Source: an uncultured Clostridia bacterium (GTDB taxonomy: Bacteria; Bacillota; Clostridia; Oscillospirales; Acutalibacteraceae). Taken from it: a DNA stretch of 37,117 nt. Where the stretch lies: positions 1-37,117 of the forward strand of contig CAMHHL010000014.1 of NCBI GenBank assembly GCA_946184925.1, given 5' to 3'. Both the position numbers and the translations under genes were made by a program. Shown here one piece after another: positions 26,416 through 33,253 of the stretch. Under the pieces are notes generated by a model that saw only the letters and a program-made list of their open reading frames with translations, ran no database searches and was not told where the DNA came from. Position 1 is the stretch's first letter, and every line of letters starts with the position of its first letter.

Positions 26416-27519
26416 ATGCTTACCGTATGCGAAAAGAATATGTGCGCCGGATGTATGGCGTGCGTGGACATCTGTCCCAAAAACGCGATTGAAATCGCGG
26501 ACACAATCGGCGAGTACAACGCTGTTATCGACGAGAAACTCTGCATAGAGTGCGACGCCTGCCGCAAGGTTTGTCAGCAGAATAATCCTCCGTCTTTTCG
26601 CAAGCCTGTCTACTGGAAAGAGGGCTGGGCAAAAAGCCCCGAAATCAGAGCCGCTTCATCCTCGGGCGGTTTTGCCGCTGCGCTTGAAATGGCGTTTGTG
26701 AGGGACGGCGGAGTTGTGTGCAGCTGTGAGTTTTCCGGGGGGAAATTCGGCTTTTCATTTGCCGGAGCTGAGGCTGATGTGAAAAAATTCACCGGCTCAA
26801 AATACATCAAGAGTAACCCCGAGGGAGTGTACAAGGAGATAAAAAAGCTCCTCAAAAGCGGAAAAAAGGTTCTTTTCGCGGGACTCCCGTGTCAGGCAGC
26901 TGCGGTAAGGAATTTTACCGGTGATGACGAAAAGCTCTGTACCGTGGATTTGATTTGTCATGGCTCTCCGTCACCGAAGCTTCTCGACCGTTTTCTTGAG
27001 GACTACAAAACAACCCCCGACAAGCTCGAGGGAGTAAGGTTTAGGGACAATAATAAATTCCGGTTCACTGCCGCCAATCAGAAAATCGAAGTTCCGACTG
27101 TTGTTGACAACTATACAAAGGTATTCCTCAACGGTACGACATACACGCTAAACTGCTACAGCTGTCAATACGCCCGAATCGAGAGAGCGTCGGACATTAC
27201 TCTCGGCGATTCGTGGGGAACAGAACTGAGCGCGGAGGAACAGAAAAAGGGTATCTCGCTGGCACTCTGTCAGACTGAGAAAGGCGTGGAGCTCCTTGAG
27301 AAGGCGGAGGTTATCCTAAAGGACGTTGACCTCGACAGGTCGATTGAACATAATCACCAGCTTGAGCACCCGTCGCGACCGACTCCGGAGCGTGAAAAGT
27401 TCTTCTCCGAAATCAAGAGCGGAGCGAGCTTCAAAAAGGCTATCGGGAAATGCTATCCCAATCAGAATACGAAAAACGCGGTCAAGACCGTATTGTACAA
27501 ATTGAATATTAAAAGATAA
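26416..27519 (+). CDS. Coenzyme F420 hydrogenase/dehydrogenase beta subunit-like protein with N-terminal 2x[4Fe-4S] ferredoxin domain
   Basis: CAGCMACVDICPKNAI and CIECDACRKVCQQ; FrhB-like SSSGGFAAAL, VLFAGLPCQAAAVRNF, DLICHGSPSPKL, ITLGDSWG. Confidence 0.87.
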   Translation: MLTVCEKNMCAGCMACVDICPKNAIEIADTIGEYNAVIDEKLCIECDACRKVCQQNNPPSFRKPVYWKEGWAKSPEIRAASSSGGFAAALEMAFVRDGGVVCSCEFSGGKFGFSFAGAEADVKKFTGSKYIKSNPEGVYKEIKKLLKSGKKVLFAGLPCQAAAVRNFTGDDEKLCTVDLICHGSPSPKLLDRFLEDYKTTPDKLEGVRFRDNNKFRFTAANQKIEVPTVVDNYTKVFLNGTTYTLNCYSCQYARIERASDITLGDSWGTELSAEEQKKGISLALCQTEKGVELLEKAEVILKDVDLDRSIEHNHQLEHPSRPTPEREKFFSEIKSGASFKKAIGKCYPNQNTKNAVKTVLYKLNIKR

Positions 27520-27523
27520 CATA

Positions 27524-27551
27524 ACCGGCTCGGGAACTTTCCCGAGCCGGT
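27524..27551. terminator. Hairpin between convergent genes, possibly a shared terminator
   Basis: ACCGGCTCGGG / CCCGAGCCGGT, 11-bp perfect stem with 6-nt loop; weak T run. Confidence 0.6.
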
Positions 27552-28670
27552 CTATTCATTATTATTTTCGTTGTTGTGCTGAAGAACACTCAGCTCGTGC
27601 CGTATCCTGTTTCGCCTGGACGGCAGAATAAGCCTGAATATCCTGTAGACATAGAAAACCGGAAGAAGAACCGGAAATTTTCTTACAGGGCCGAAGATGT
27701 CCTTCATCAGATTTGCCGGAGGGAAAATCCTCTTCAGGAAGAAGTGCTTGCTTCCTATGTCGCTCTTGCGGTTGAGCACCCTGTTTTCGGGAGTACCGTA
27801 AATTCCGCTGAGGAGAATATAAAGCTCTTCCTCGGAGAACCTGTCAAAATCATAATTCGCAAACCATTTCACGGCAATATCGCTCATCAGCCGGACGAAC
27901 CTGTCGATTTTCAGCGTCTTGAATTCTTTCCGCAGATATTCGGTGTCCATAGTGTCAAGATAGCGTTTGTTCATCAGATACACATCCGCGACGGAGCGTA
28001 TTCCGGTTCCGGATTCGTGATAGTGCTTGTACATATGCGTCATTATGTAGATGTAGTTGTCCTCGCGGCTCATTTTCCGAAGCTGCGACCTGTTGTGACT
28101 GCGTTCAAAAACATCCTCAAAATAGGTGTGGAAAGGAGAGCTCAGCGGAAACAGCTCGTGATGAAGCTCAACGTGCATAAACGGAGCCTTGATAAAGCTG
28201 TCATCATACATGAAACCCAGTTTGTCAGCCTCATATCCCAGAGTGAGCATAACGTCGTCCGCTTTTTTGAGCTGCTCTTTCCTGACAAGAATATCCAAGT
28301 CGCTCATGAACCTGTAGTCGGGCTGTGGGTAGAGATTGCTTATCTGGAAGCCCTTGACGGGCATGTATTCAATTTTGTTCTCCTCAAACGCCTTGCAGAT
28401 TGCGTCGAACTCCGCCTGCTGAATCATCGTGCGGTGGACGCACTGGTTGCGCTTAAACTCCCACTCCTTCAGCAATTTCGCCTCGGGCTTTTTCTTGAGA
28501 CGGTCAATCGCGTAACAGCTCGTGTTCAGAACGTCGTGGCTCTTTGCGATTGCGTAAACCGTTTCAAAATCCACGTCGGAGCCCGGCTCGGGCGGTTGAG
28601 TATTGTTTATCGCCGCCGCGAGAAGCTCAAGCAGATAAGCGGCGTTTTTTCTGTAGCTGTCGGTTACCAT
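27552..28670 (-). CDS. Nucleotidyltransferase family protein (NTP_transf_5-like)
   Basis: NKIEYMPVKGFQISNLYPQPDYRFMSDLDILVRKEQLKKADDVMLTLGYE; VELHHELFP; DVYLMNKRY. Confidence 0.77.
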   Translation of the reverse strand: MVTDSYRKNAAYLLELLAAAINNTQPPEPGSDVDFETVYAIAKSHDVLNTSCYAIDRLKKKPEAKLLKEWEFKRNQCVHRTMIQQAEFDAICKAFEENKIEYMPVKGFQISNLYPQPDYRFMSDLDILVRKEQLKKADDVMLTLGYEADKLGFMYDDSFIKAPFMHVELHHELFPLSSPFHTYFEDVFERSHNRSQLRKMSREDNYIYIMTHMYKHYHESGTGIRSVADVYLMNKRYLDTMDTEYLRKEFKTLKIDRFVRLMSDIAVKWFANYDFDRFSEEELYILLSGIYGTPENRVLNRKSDIGSKHFFLKRIFPPANLMKDIFGPVRKFPVLLPVFYVYRIFRLILPSRRNRIRHELSVLQHNNENNNE

Positions 28671-28699
28671 AGAAAACAGTCCTTTCGCTCATCTTTATT

Positions 28700-28723
28700 A
28701 TACATAAAAAAATGTATATAATC
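28700..28723. promoter_or_regulatory. Palindrome with TATAAT box between divergent genes
   Basis: TATACAT (28700-28706) / ATGTATA (28713-28719); TATAAT at 28718-28723. Confidence 0.4.
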
Positions 28724-28764
28724 AAGAATAACATTTCCCGTTTTGGCGAATAATATGTATGGTG

Positions 28765-28896
28765 ATGCATATGTGGAGACTGATTTTGGGAATATTGATA
28801 ATCGGAGCCTTGTGGTTCTATGCCTGCGTTGTCTGCGGAGCGAGAGCCGACAGAAGGCTCAAAAGAATGAATATGGAAAACACGCCGCCGGAATGA
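28765..28896 (+). CDS. 43-aa single-TM membrane protein (sORF, absent from the ORF track)
   Basis: MHMWRLILGILIIGALWFYACVVCGARADRRLKRMNMENTPPE*; TM helix then basic tail; followed by a strong terminator. Confidence 0.65.
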   Translation: MHMWRLILGILIIGALWFYACVVCGARADRRLKRMNMENTPPE

Positions 28897-28916
28897 TTCG
28901 TCCCGGCGGCGCTTTT
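28883..28916 (+). terminator. Intrinsic terminator after the 43-aa sORF
   Basis: CGCCGCCGG / CCGGCGGCG (28883-28891 / 28903-28911) followed by CTTTTC; overlaps the sORF stop codon. Confidence 0.75.
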
Positions 28917-28982
28917 CTGTCCTAAATGACAACTATTCCATAATTTTTTTGCCTTTTCTTGATAAAAATAACGAAAAACCTA

Positions 28983-29011
28983 TTGTAAAGTTTTGATTTT
29001 TAATTTATAAT
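28983..29011 (+). promoter_or_regulatory. Putative sigma-A promoter (TTGTAA-N17-TATAAT)
   Basis: -35 at 28983-28988, 17-bp spacer, -10 at 29006-29011; upstream of the NifU-like gene. Confidence 0.75.
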
Positions 29012-29075
29012 GAATGTGTGTAAGCAGCCGGACGAGCTCCGGCTCGACAACAAAAATGAAAGGAGCCAGTACAAT

Positions 29076-29768
29076 ATGATTTATTCATCTGAAGTAGAAA
29101 ACATGTGTACGGTAGCAAAGGGTCCCAAGCACGGTCCCGCGCCTATTCCCGAAGAGGGCAAATGGGTGAAATCTTATGACATCAAAGACATCAGCGGCCT
29201 GTCCCACGGCATTGGTTGGTGTGCGCCTCAGCAGGGTGCCTGCAAGCTCACACTCAACGTTAAGGACGGCATCGTTGAGGAAGCTCTCGTAGAGACAATC
29301 GGCTGCTCGGGCATGACTCACTCCGCGGCTATGGCTGCCGAGATTCTCCCGAACAAAACTCTCCTCGAGTGCCTCAACACCGACCTCGTTTGCGACGCAA
29401 TCAACGTTGCTATGAAGAACATCTTCCTCCAGCTCGTTTACGGACGCAGCCAGACAGCCTTCTCCGAGGGCGGTCTCCCCATCGGCGCAGGTCTTGAGGA
29501 CCTCGGCAAGGGTATCAGAAGCCAGGTCGGCACAATGTATTCTACAAACAAAAAGGGCGTCCGCTATATGGAGATGGCTGAGGGCTATGTCCTCAAGACA
29601 GCTCTCGACGAGAACGATGAGGTTTGCGGCTATCAGTTCCTCAAGCTCGGCAAAATGCTCGAGGATATCCGTCACGGCGTGTCGCCCGACGAGGCATACA
29701 AGAACAACATCGGTCAGTACGGACGCTTTGACGGCGCTGCCAAGTACATCGACCCGCGTGAAGAATAA
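29076..29768 (+). CDS. NifU-like iron-sulfur cluster assembly scaffold-type protein paired with GGGtGRT protein
   Basis: NifU-like segments GIGWCAPQQGACKLTLNVKDGIVEEALVETIGCSGMTHSAAMAAEILPNKTLLEC; conserved-type Cys; RBS AAAGGAG before ATG 29076 (tracked start 29010 is upstream of the RBS). Confidence 0.75.
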   Translation: MIYSSEVENMCTVAKGPKHGPAPIPEEGKWVKSYDIKDISGLSHGIGWCAPQQGACKLTLNVKDGIVEEALVETIGCSGMTHSAAMAAEILPNKTLLECLNTDLVCDAINVAMKNIFLQLVYGRSQTAFSEGGLPIGAGLEDLGKGIRSQVGTMYSTNKKGVRYMEMAEGYVLKTALDENDEVCGYQFLKLGKMLEDIRHGVSPDEAYKNNIGQYGRFDGAAKYIDPREE

Positions 29769-29786
29769 GGCAAGGAGGACTCAATT

Positions 29787-30788
29787 ATGGCAGTAACATT
29801 TGAAAGTATGGAAAGAAGAATGCCTAAAATCGAGAAGTGCCTTGCCGAATACGGCATCAAGGACCTCGAAGAGGCAAGACAGATTTGCGTTGACAGGGGC
29901 TTCAATCCCTATGACATCGTAAAGGGCGTTCAGCCCATCGCGTTCGAGAACGCCGGCTGGGCTTATACACTCGGCTGCGCTGTTGCAATCAAGAAGGGCG
30001 TCAAGACTGCCGCCGACGCTGCCGAGGCTATCGGCATCGGTCTCGAGGCTTTCTGTATCCCCGGTTCTGTTGCAGAGCAGAGAAACGTAGGTCAGGGACA
30101 CGGCAACCTCGGCGCAATGCTCCTCAGAGATGAGACAAAGTGCTTTGCGTTCCTCGCAGGTCACGAGAGCTTCGCGGCTGCCGAGGGCGCTATCGGTATC
30201 GCCCGTAACGCCAACAAGGCAAGAAAAGAACCTCTCCGCGTAATCCTCAACGGTCTCGGCAAGGACGCAGCTTACATCATCTCCAGAATCAACGGCTTCA
30301 CCTATGTTCAGACTGAGTTTGACTATTTCACAGGCGAGCTTAAGGTTGTCAAGGAGACAGCTTACTCCGACGGCGAGAGAGCTGCGGTTCGCTGCTACGG
30401 CGCTGACGACGTCCGTGAGGGTGTTGCCATCATGCAGAAGGAGAACGTCGGCGTTTCCATCACCGGTAACTCCACCAACCCCACCCGTTTCCAGCACCTC
30501 GTTGCAGGTACCTACAAGAAATGGGCTATCGAGAACGGCGTTAAGTACTTCTCCGTTGCTTCCGGCGGCGGCACAGGCCGTACTCTCCACCCCGACAACA
30601 TGGGCGCTGGTCCCGCTTCCTATGGTCTGACAGACTCCATGGGACGTATGCACGGCGACGCTCAGTTCGCAGGCTCGTCCTCAGTTCCGGCTCACGTTGA
30701 GATGATGGGACTCATGGGCATGGGCAACAACCCGATGGTTGGCGCAACAGTTGCGTGCGCTGTTGCGGTTTATGAGGCTATGAAGTAA
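29787..30788 (+). CDS. GGGtGRT family protein (function unknown)
   Basis: Signature VASGGGTGRTLHPDNMGAGPASYGLTDSMGRMHGDAQFAG; 18 bp after the NifU-like gene with its own RBS (AAGGAGG). Confidence 0.85.
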   Translation: MAVTFESMERRMPKIEKCLAEYGIKDLEEARQICVDRGFNPYDIVKGVQPIAFENAGWAYTLGCAVAIKKGVKTAADAAEAIGIGLEAFCIPGSVAEQRNVGQGHGNLGAMLLRDETKCFAFLAGHESFAAAEGAIGIARNANKARKEPLRVILNGLGKDAAYIISRINGFTYVQTEFDYFTGELKVVKETAYSDGERAAVRCYGADDVREGVAIMQKENVGVSITGNSTNPTRFQHLVAGTYKKWAIENGVKYFSVASGGGTGRTLHPDNMGAGPASYGLTDSMGRMHGDAQFAGSSSVPAHVEMMGLMGMGNNPMVGATVACAVAVYEAMK

Positions 30789-30806
30789 TTCATCAAGGTT
30801 TTTCAG

Positions 30807-30836
30807 GACACAGGGCTTTTGCTCTGTGTCTTTTTT
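30807..30836 (+). terminator. Intrinsic terminator of the NifU-like/GGGtGRT operon
   Basis: GACACAGGGC-TTTT-GCTCTGTGTC (10-bp stem with one G.U) followed by T6. Confidence 0.85.
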
Positions 30837-30837
30837 A

Positions 30838-30982
30838 CTTTATAGGAACTGCTTTGTAACGCTGCAAAATGATAAATATTTTCGCAGGATAACTGAAAAT
30901 AGCAATAACATAAGCTCCTATAAAGCAAAAAACAATTTGTATTGTCTGCTCAGTTGCACGCTGCGCGTGCACGAGCAATGAC
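30838..30982 (+). other. Candidate structured intergenic element, copy 2
   Basis: Long-range arms CTTTATAGGA (30838-30847) / TCCTATAAAG (30916-30925), then GTC-TGCTC-AGT-TGCACGC-TGC-GCGTGCA-C-GAGCA-AT-GAC (30944-30982). Same layout as 5461-5603. Confidence 0.6.
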
Positions 30983-30987
30983 TATAC

Positions 30988-31018
30988 GAAAGCGAACGCG
31001 CTGATTGCGCGCGCTTTC
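30988..31018 (+). terminator. GC hairpin following element copy 2 (terminator-like, weak T run)
   Basis: GAAAGCG-aa-CGCGC-tgatt-GCGCG-CGCTTTC. Confidence 0.45.
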
Positions 31019-31057
31019 TTGTGCACCGACAAAGCTCTGAAAATTGCTTTTCCGCTA

Positions 31058-31086
31058 TTGCATTTGTGTCTGATTTGCACTATAAT
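31058..31086 (+). promoter_or_regulatory. Putative sigma-A promoter (TTGCAT-N17-TATAAT) for murT
   Basis: -35 at 31058-31063, -10 at 31081-31086, upstream of ATG 31133. Confidence 0.7.
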
Positions 31087-31132
31087 ATATCTTGTTATTC
31101 AGAAAATTTCCTTTAGATATGAGGGTTTAATA

Positions 31133-32458
31133 ATGAAGATGTTCTTTACAATTCTAATCTGTAAGCTGCTCCGCTTTGTCGGCAAGCTTATAGGCAAGGG
31201 CAGCAGCATGCCGGGACAGATTGCGCTCAGACTGTGCCCGGATATTCTCAGCCGGGTCAAGCTTCCCGAATACATCATCGCCGTAACAGGCAGCAACGGC
31301 AAGACCTCAACGGTCGAGATGATTGCCCACATTCTCCAAAAAAGCGGCAGGAACGTCGCATGGAACCGCGAGGGCTCGAACCAGATCGAGGGCGTAACCA
31401 CCCTGGTGCTCTCGAGCGCGACGCTCGGCGGCAAGGTGAACGCCGACATTCTGCTGATTGAGAGCGACGAGAGATTTGCGAAGTACACCTTCAAATACAT
31501 CACACCCACCCACTATGTAATCACCAATCTCTACCGCGACCAGCTCACGCGAAACGGTCATCCCGAGTGGGTTTATGACGCGATAAAGGACAGCATTCAC
31601 CCCGAAACCACCCTCATTCTCAACGCCGACGATCCGCTCGTCGCGAGCTTCGGACAGGGCAGGAAGAACGTGATTTGGTTCGGAGCGGACAAGCTCGATT
31701 CCGACACCGAGCTGCTCGAGAGCGTCTACAACGACGGCGCCTTCTGTCCGGTCTGCAAGGGCAGAATGGTCTATTCAACCCATCACTATAACCACATCGG
31801 TCACTACAGCTGCATGTCCTGCGGCTATTCCCGCCCGGATACGGACTATACGATCACCTCGGTTGACCTCGGCTCCGGCGTTATGACGATTGACGGAAAG
31901 CACGAGATCACCCTCGCGCTCAAGTCGCTTTACAATATCTACAACATTCTCGCCGCCTATACGGTCGCCTCGCTCGTCGGAGTTGACGGCGAAAAGATTG
32001 CCGCCGACATGAGCAACTATGTCATGAAGAACGGCAGAGTAGTCACCTTTGACCTCGGCGGCAGGAAGGGAACTCTCCTCACCTCGAAGCACGAGAACAG
32101 CATTTCCTATGACCAGAGCATTCGCGTCGCGTGCGCCGACGGCAGGGGAGTTGACGTGCTCATCATCGTTGACGCGGTGAGCCGCAAGTATTTTACAAGC
32201 GATGTTTCGTGGCTTTGGGATATTGACTTCGAGATGCTCGGCGACGAGAACATTCACGAGATTATTCTCGCCGGCAAGTATTGTAACGACCTCGCTGTGC
32301 GCTTTTCCTACACCACTATCCCCGATGACAAAATCAGGATTTTTGAGGATATCGACAAGGCGGCGGACTACCTCAGCTCAGGCAGGAAAGAGTATATCTA
32401 TACCATCACCTGCTTCTCTGACAAGGGCAAGTTCCTCGCGAACGTAAAGGGGGAATAA
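31133..32458 (+). CDS. murT: MurT-like Mur ligase (lipid II isoglutaminyl synthase, ligase subunit)
   Basis: ATP site AVTGSNGKTSTVEMI; Cys4 zinc ribbon CPVCKGRM...CMSCGYSRP; DVSWLWDIDFE; followed by a GatD-like gene. The tracked start at 31019 lies upstream of the promoter. Confidence 0.87.
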   Translation: MKMFFTILICKLLRFVGKLIGKGSSMPGQIALRLCPDILSRVKLPEYIIAVTGSNGKTSTVEMIAHILQKSGRNVAWNREGSNQIEGVTTLVLSSATLGGKVNADILLIESDERFAKYTFKYITPTHYVITNLYRDQLTRNGHPEWVYDAIKDSIHPETTLILNADDPLVASFGQGRKNVIWFGADKLDSDTELLESVYNDGAFCPVCKGRMVYSTHHYNHIGHYSCMSCGYSRPDTDYTITSVDLGSGVMTIDGKHEITLALKSLYNIYNILAAYTVASLVGVDGEKIAADMSNYVMKNGRVVTFDLGGRKGTLLTSKHENSISYDQSIRVACADGRGVDVLIIVDAVSRKYFTSDVSWLWDIDFEMLGDENIHEIILAGKYCNDLAVRFSYTTIPDDKIRIFEDIDKAADYLSSGRKEYIYTITCFSDKGKFLANVKGE

Positions 32459-32460
32459 AA

Positions 32461-33168
32461 ATGCAGGTGCTTCACCTTTACAACGACATAATGAACCTCT
32501 ACGGCGAGTACGCAAACCTCACCGCGCTCGGACGCTTTCTCGCTCATAACGGAGAGAGAATGGCGCTCGAGTACGCCACCTTCGGCGACAACGTGAGACT
32601 CTATGATTATGACTTCATCTATATGGGCTCGGGCACCGAGCGTAACCAGAAGCTTGTCCTCGCGGACTTCGCGAGATATTCCGACGAGCTCGCCGCATAT
32701 ATCGAGAGCGGCAAGCCGGCGCTCTTCACCGGCAACGCGTTTGAAATTCTCGGCAAATCAATCACCGACGCTGACGGCAAAAAATACGACGGCTTGGGCA
32801 TCTTCGACTTTGAGACTGTCGAGCAGAGGAAAACGCGCATGACTGCCGACGCGATTTTTGAGGCTGACTTCCTCGACAAGCCCCTCGTTGGCTTTGTCAA
32901 CAAGTGCTCAACAATCAAGGGCGTCGAAACCCCTGCCTTCAAGGTCAGAATGGGGCTCGGCAACGACGACGGAAAATTTGAGGGCTTGCGTAAAAACAAC
33001 TTCATCGGCACCCACCTCACCGGCCCCATCATGGTCAAGAACCCTCATTTCCTCAAATATGAGGCTTCGCTCGAATCAGGCAGGAAAGACCTCTCCGACG
33101 ACTTCCTCGTGTATGAGAAGAAGGGCTTTGAGATTACTCTCAGCGAGCTAAAGGCGAGAAACAACTGA
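32461..33168 (+). CDS. GatD-like class I glutamine amidotransferase homologue, apparently lacking catalytic Cys and His
   Basis: HLYNDIMNLYGEYANLTALGRFL, DFIYMGSGTERNQ, YDGLGIFDFETVEQRKTRMTAD; nucleophile region reads LFTGNAFEILG and the His region reads GTHLTGPIMVKN. Confidence 0.85.
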   Translation: MQVLHLYNDIMNLYGEYANLTALGRFLAHNGERMALEYATFGDNVRLYDYDFIYMGSGTERNQKLVLADFARYSDELAAYIESGKPALFTGNAFEILGKSITDADGKKYDGLGIFDFETVEQRKTRMTADAIFEADFLDKPLVGFVNKCSTIKGVETPAFKVRMGLGNDDGKFEGLRKNNFIGTHLTGPIMVKNPHFLKYEASLESGRKDLSDDFLVYEKKGFEITLSELKARNN

Positions 33169-33253
33169 TATTTATAATTCCGTTATTAAAACATAAACAC
33201 GGCGATATATGATAAAATATTGAGTAATACGGTAATAAAATGGAGGAAAGCAT

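Noticed and set aside
12026-27519. Locus as a defence or phage island
   Set aside because: All genes fit a capsule/EPS pathway; no integrase, restriction, toxin-antitoxin or phage genes recognised.
28743-28925. 60-aa tracked ORF overlapping the 43-aa sORF
   Set aside because: Runs through the terminator; the alternative frame has a much more protein-like TM sequence.
31019-31132. N-terminal extension of MurT
   Set aside because: Overlaps the predicted promoter and a terminator-like hairpin; ATG 31133 begins the MurT-like sequence.
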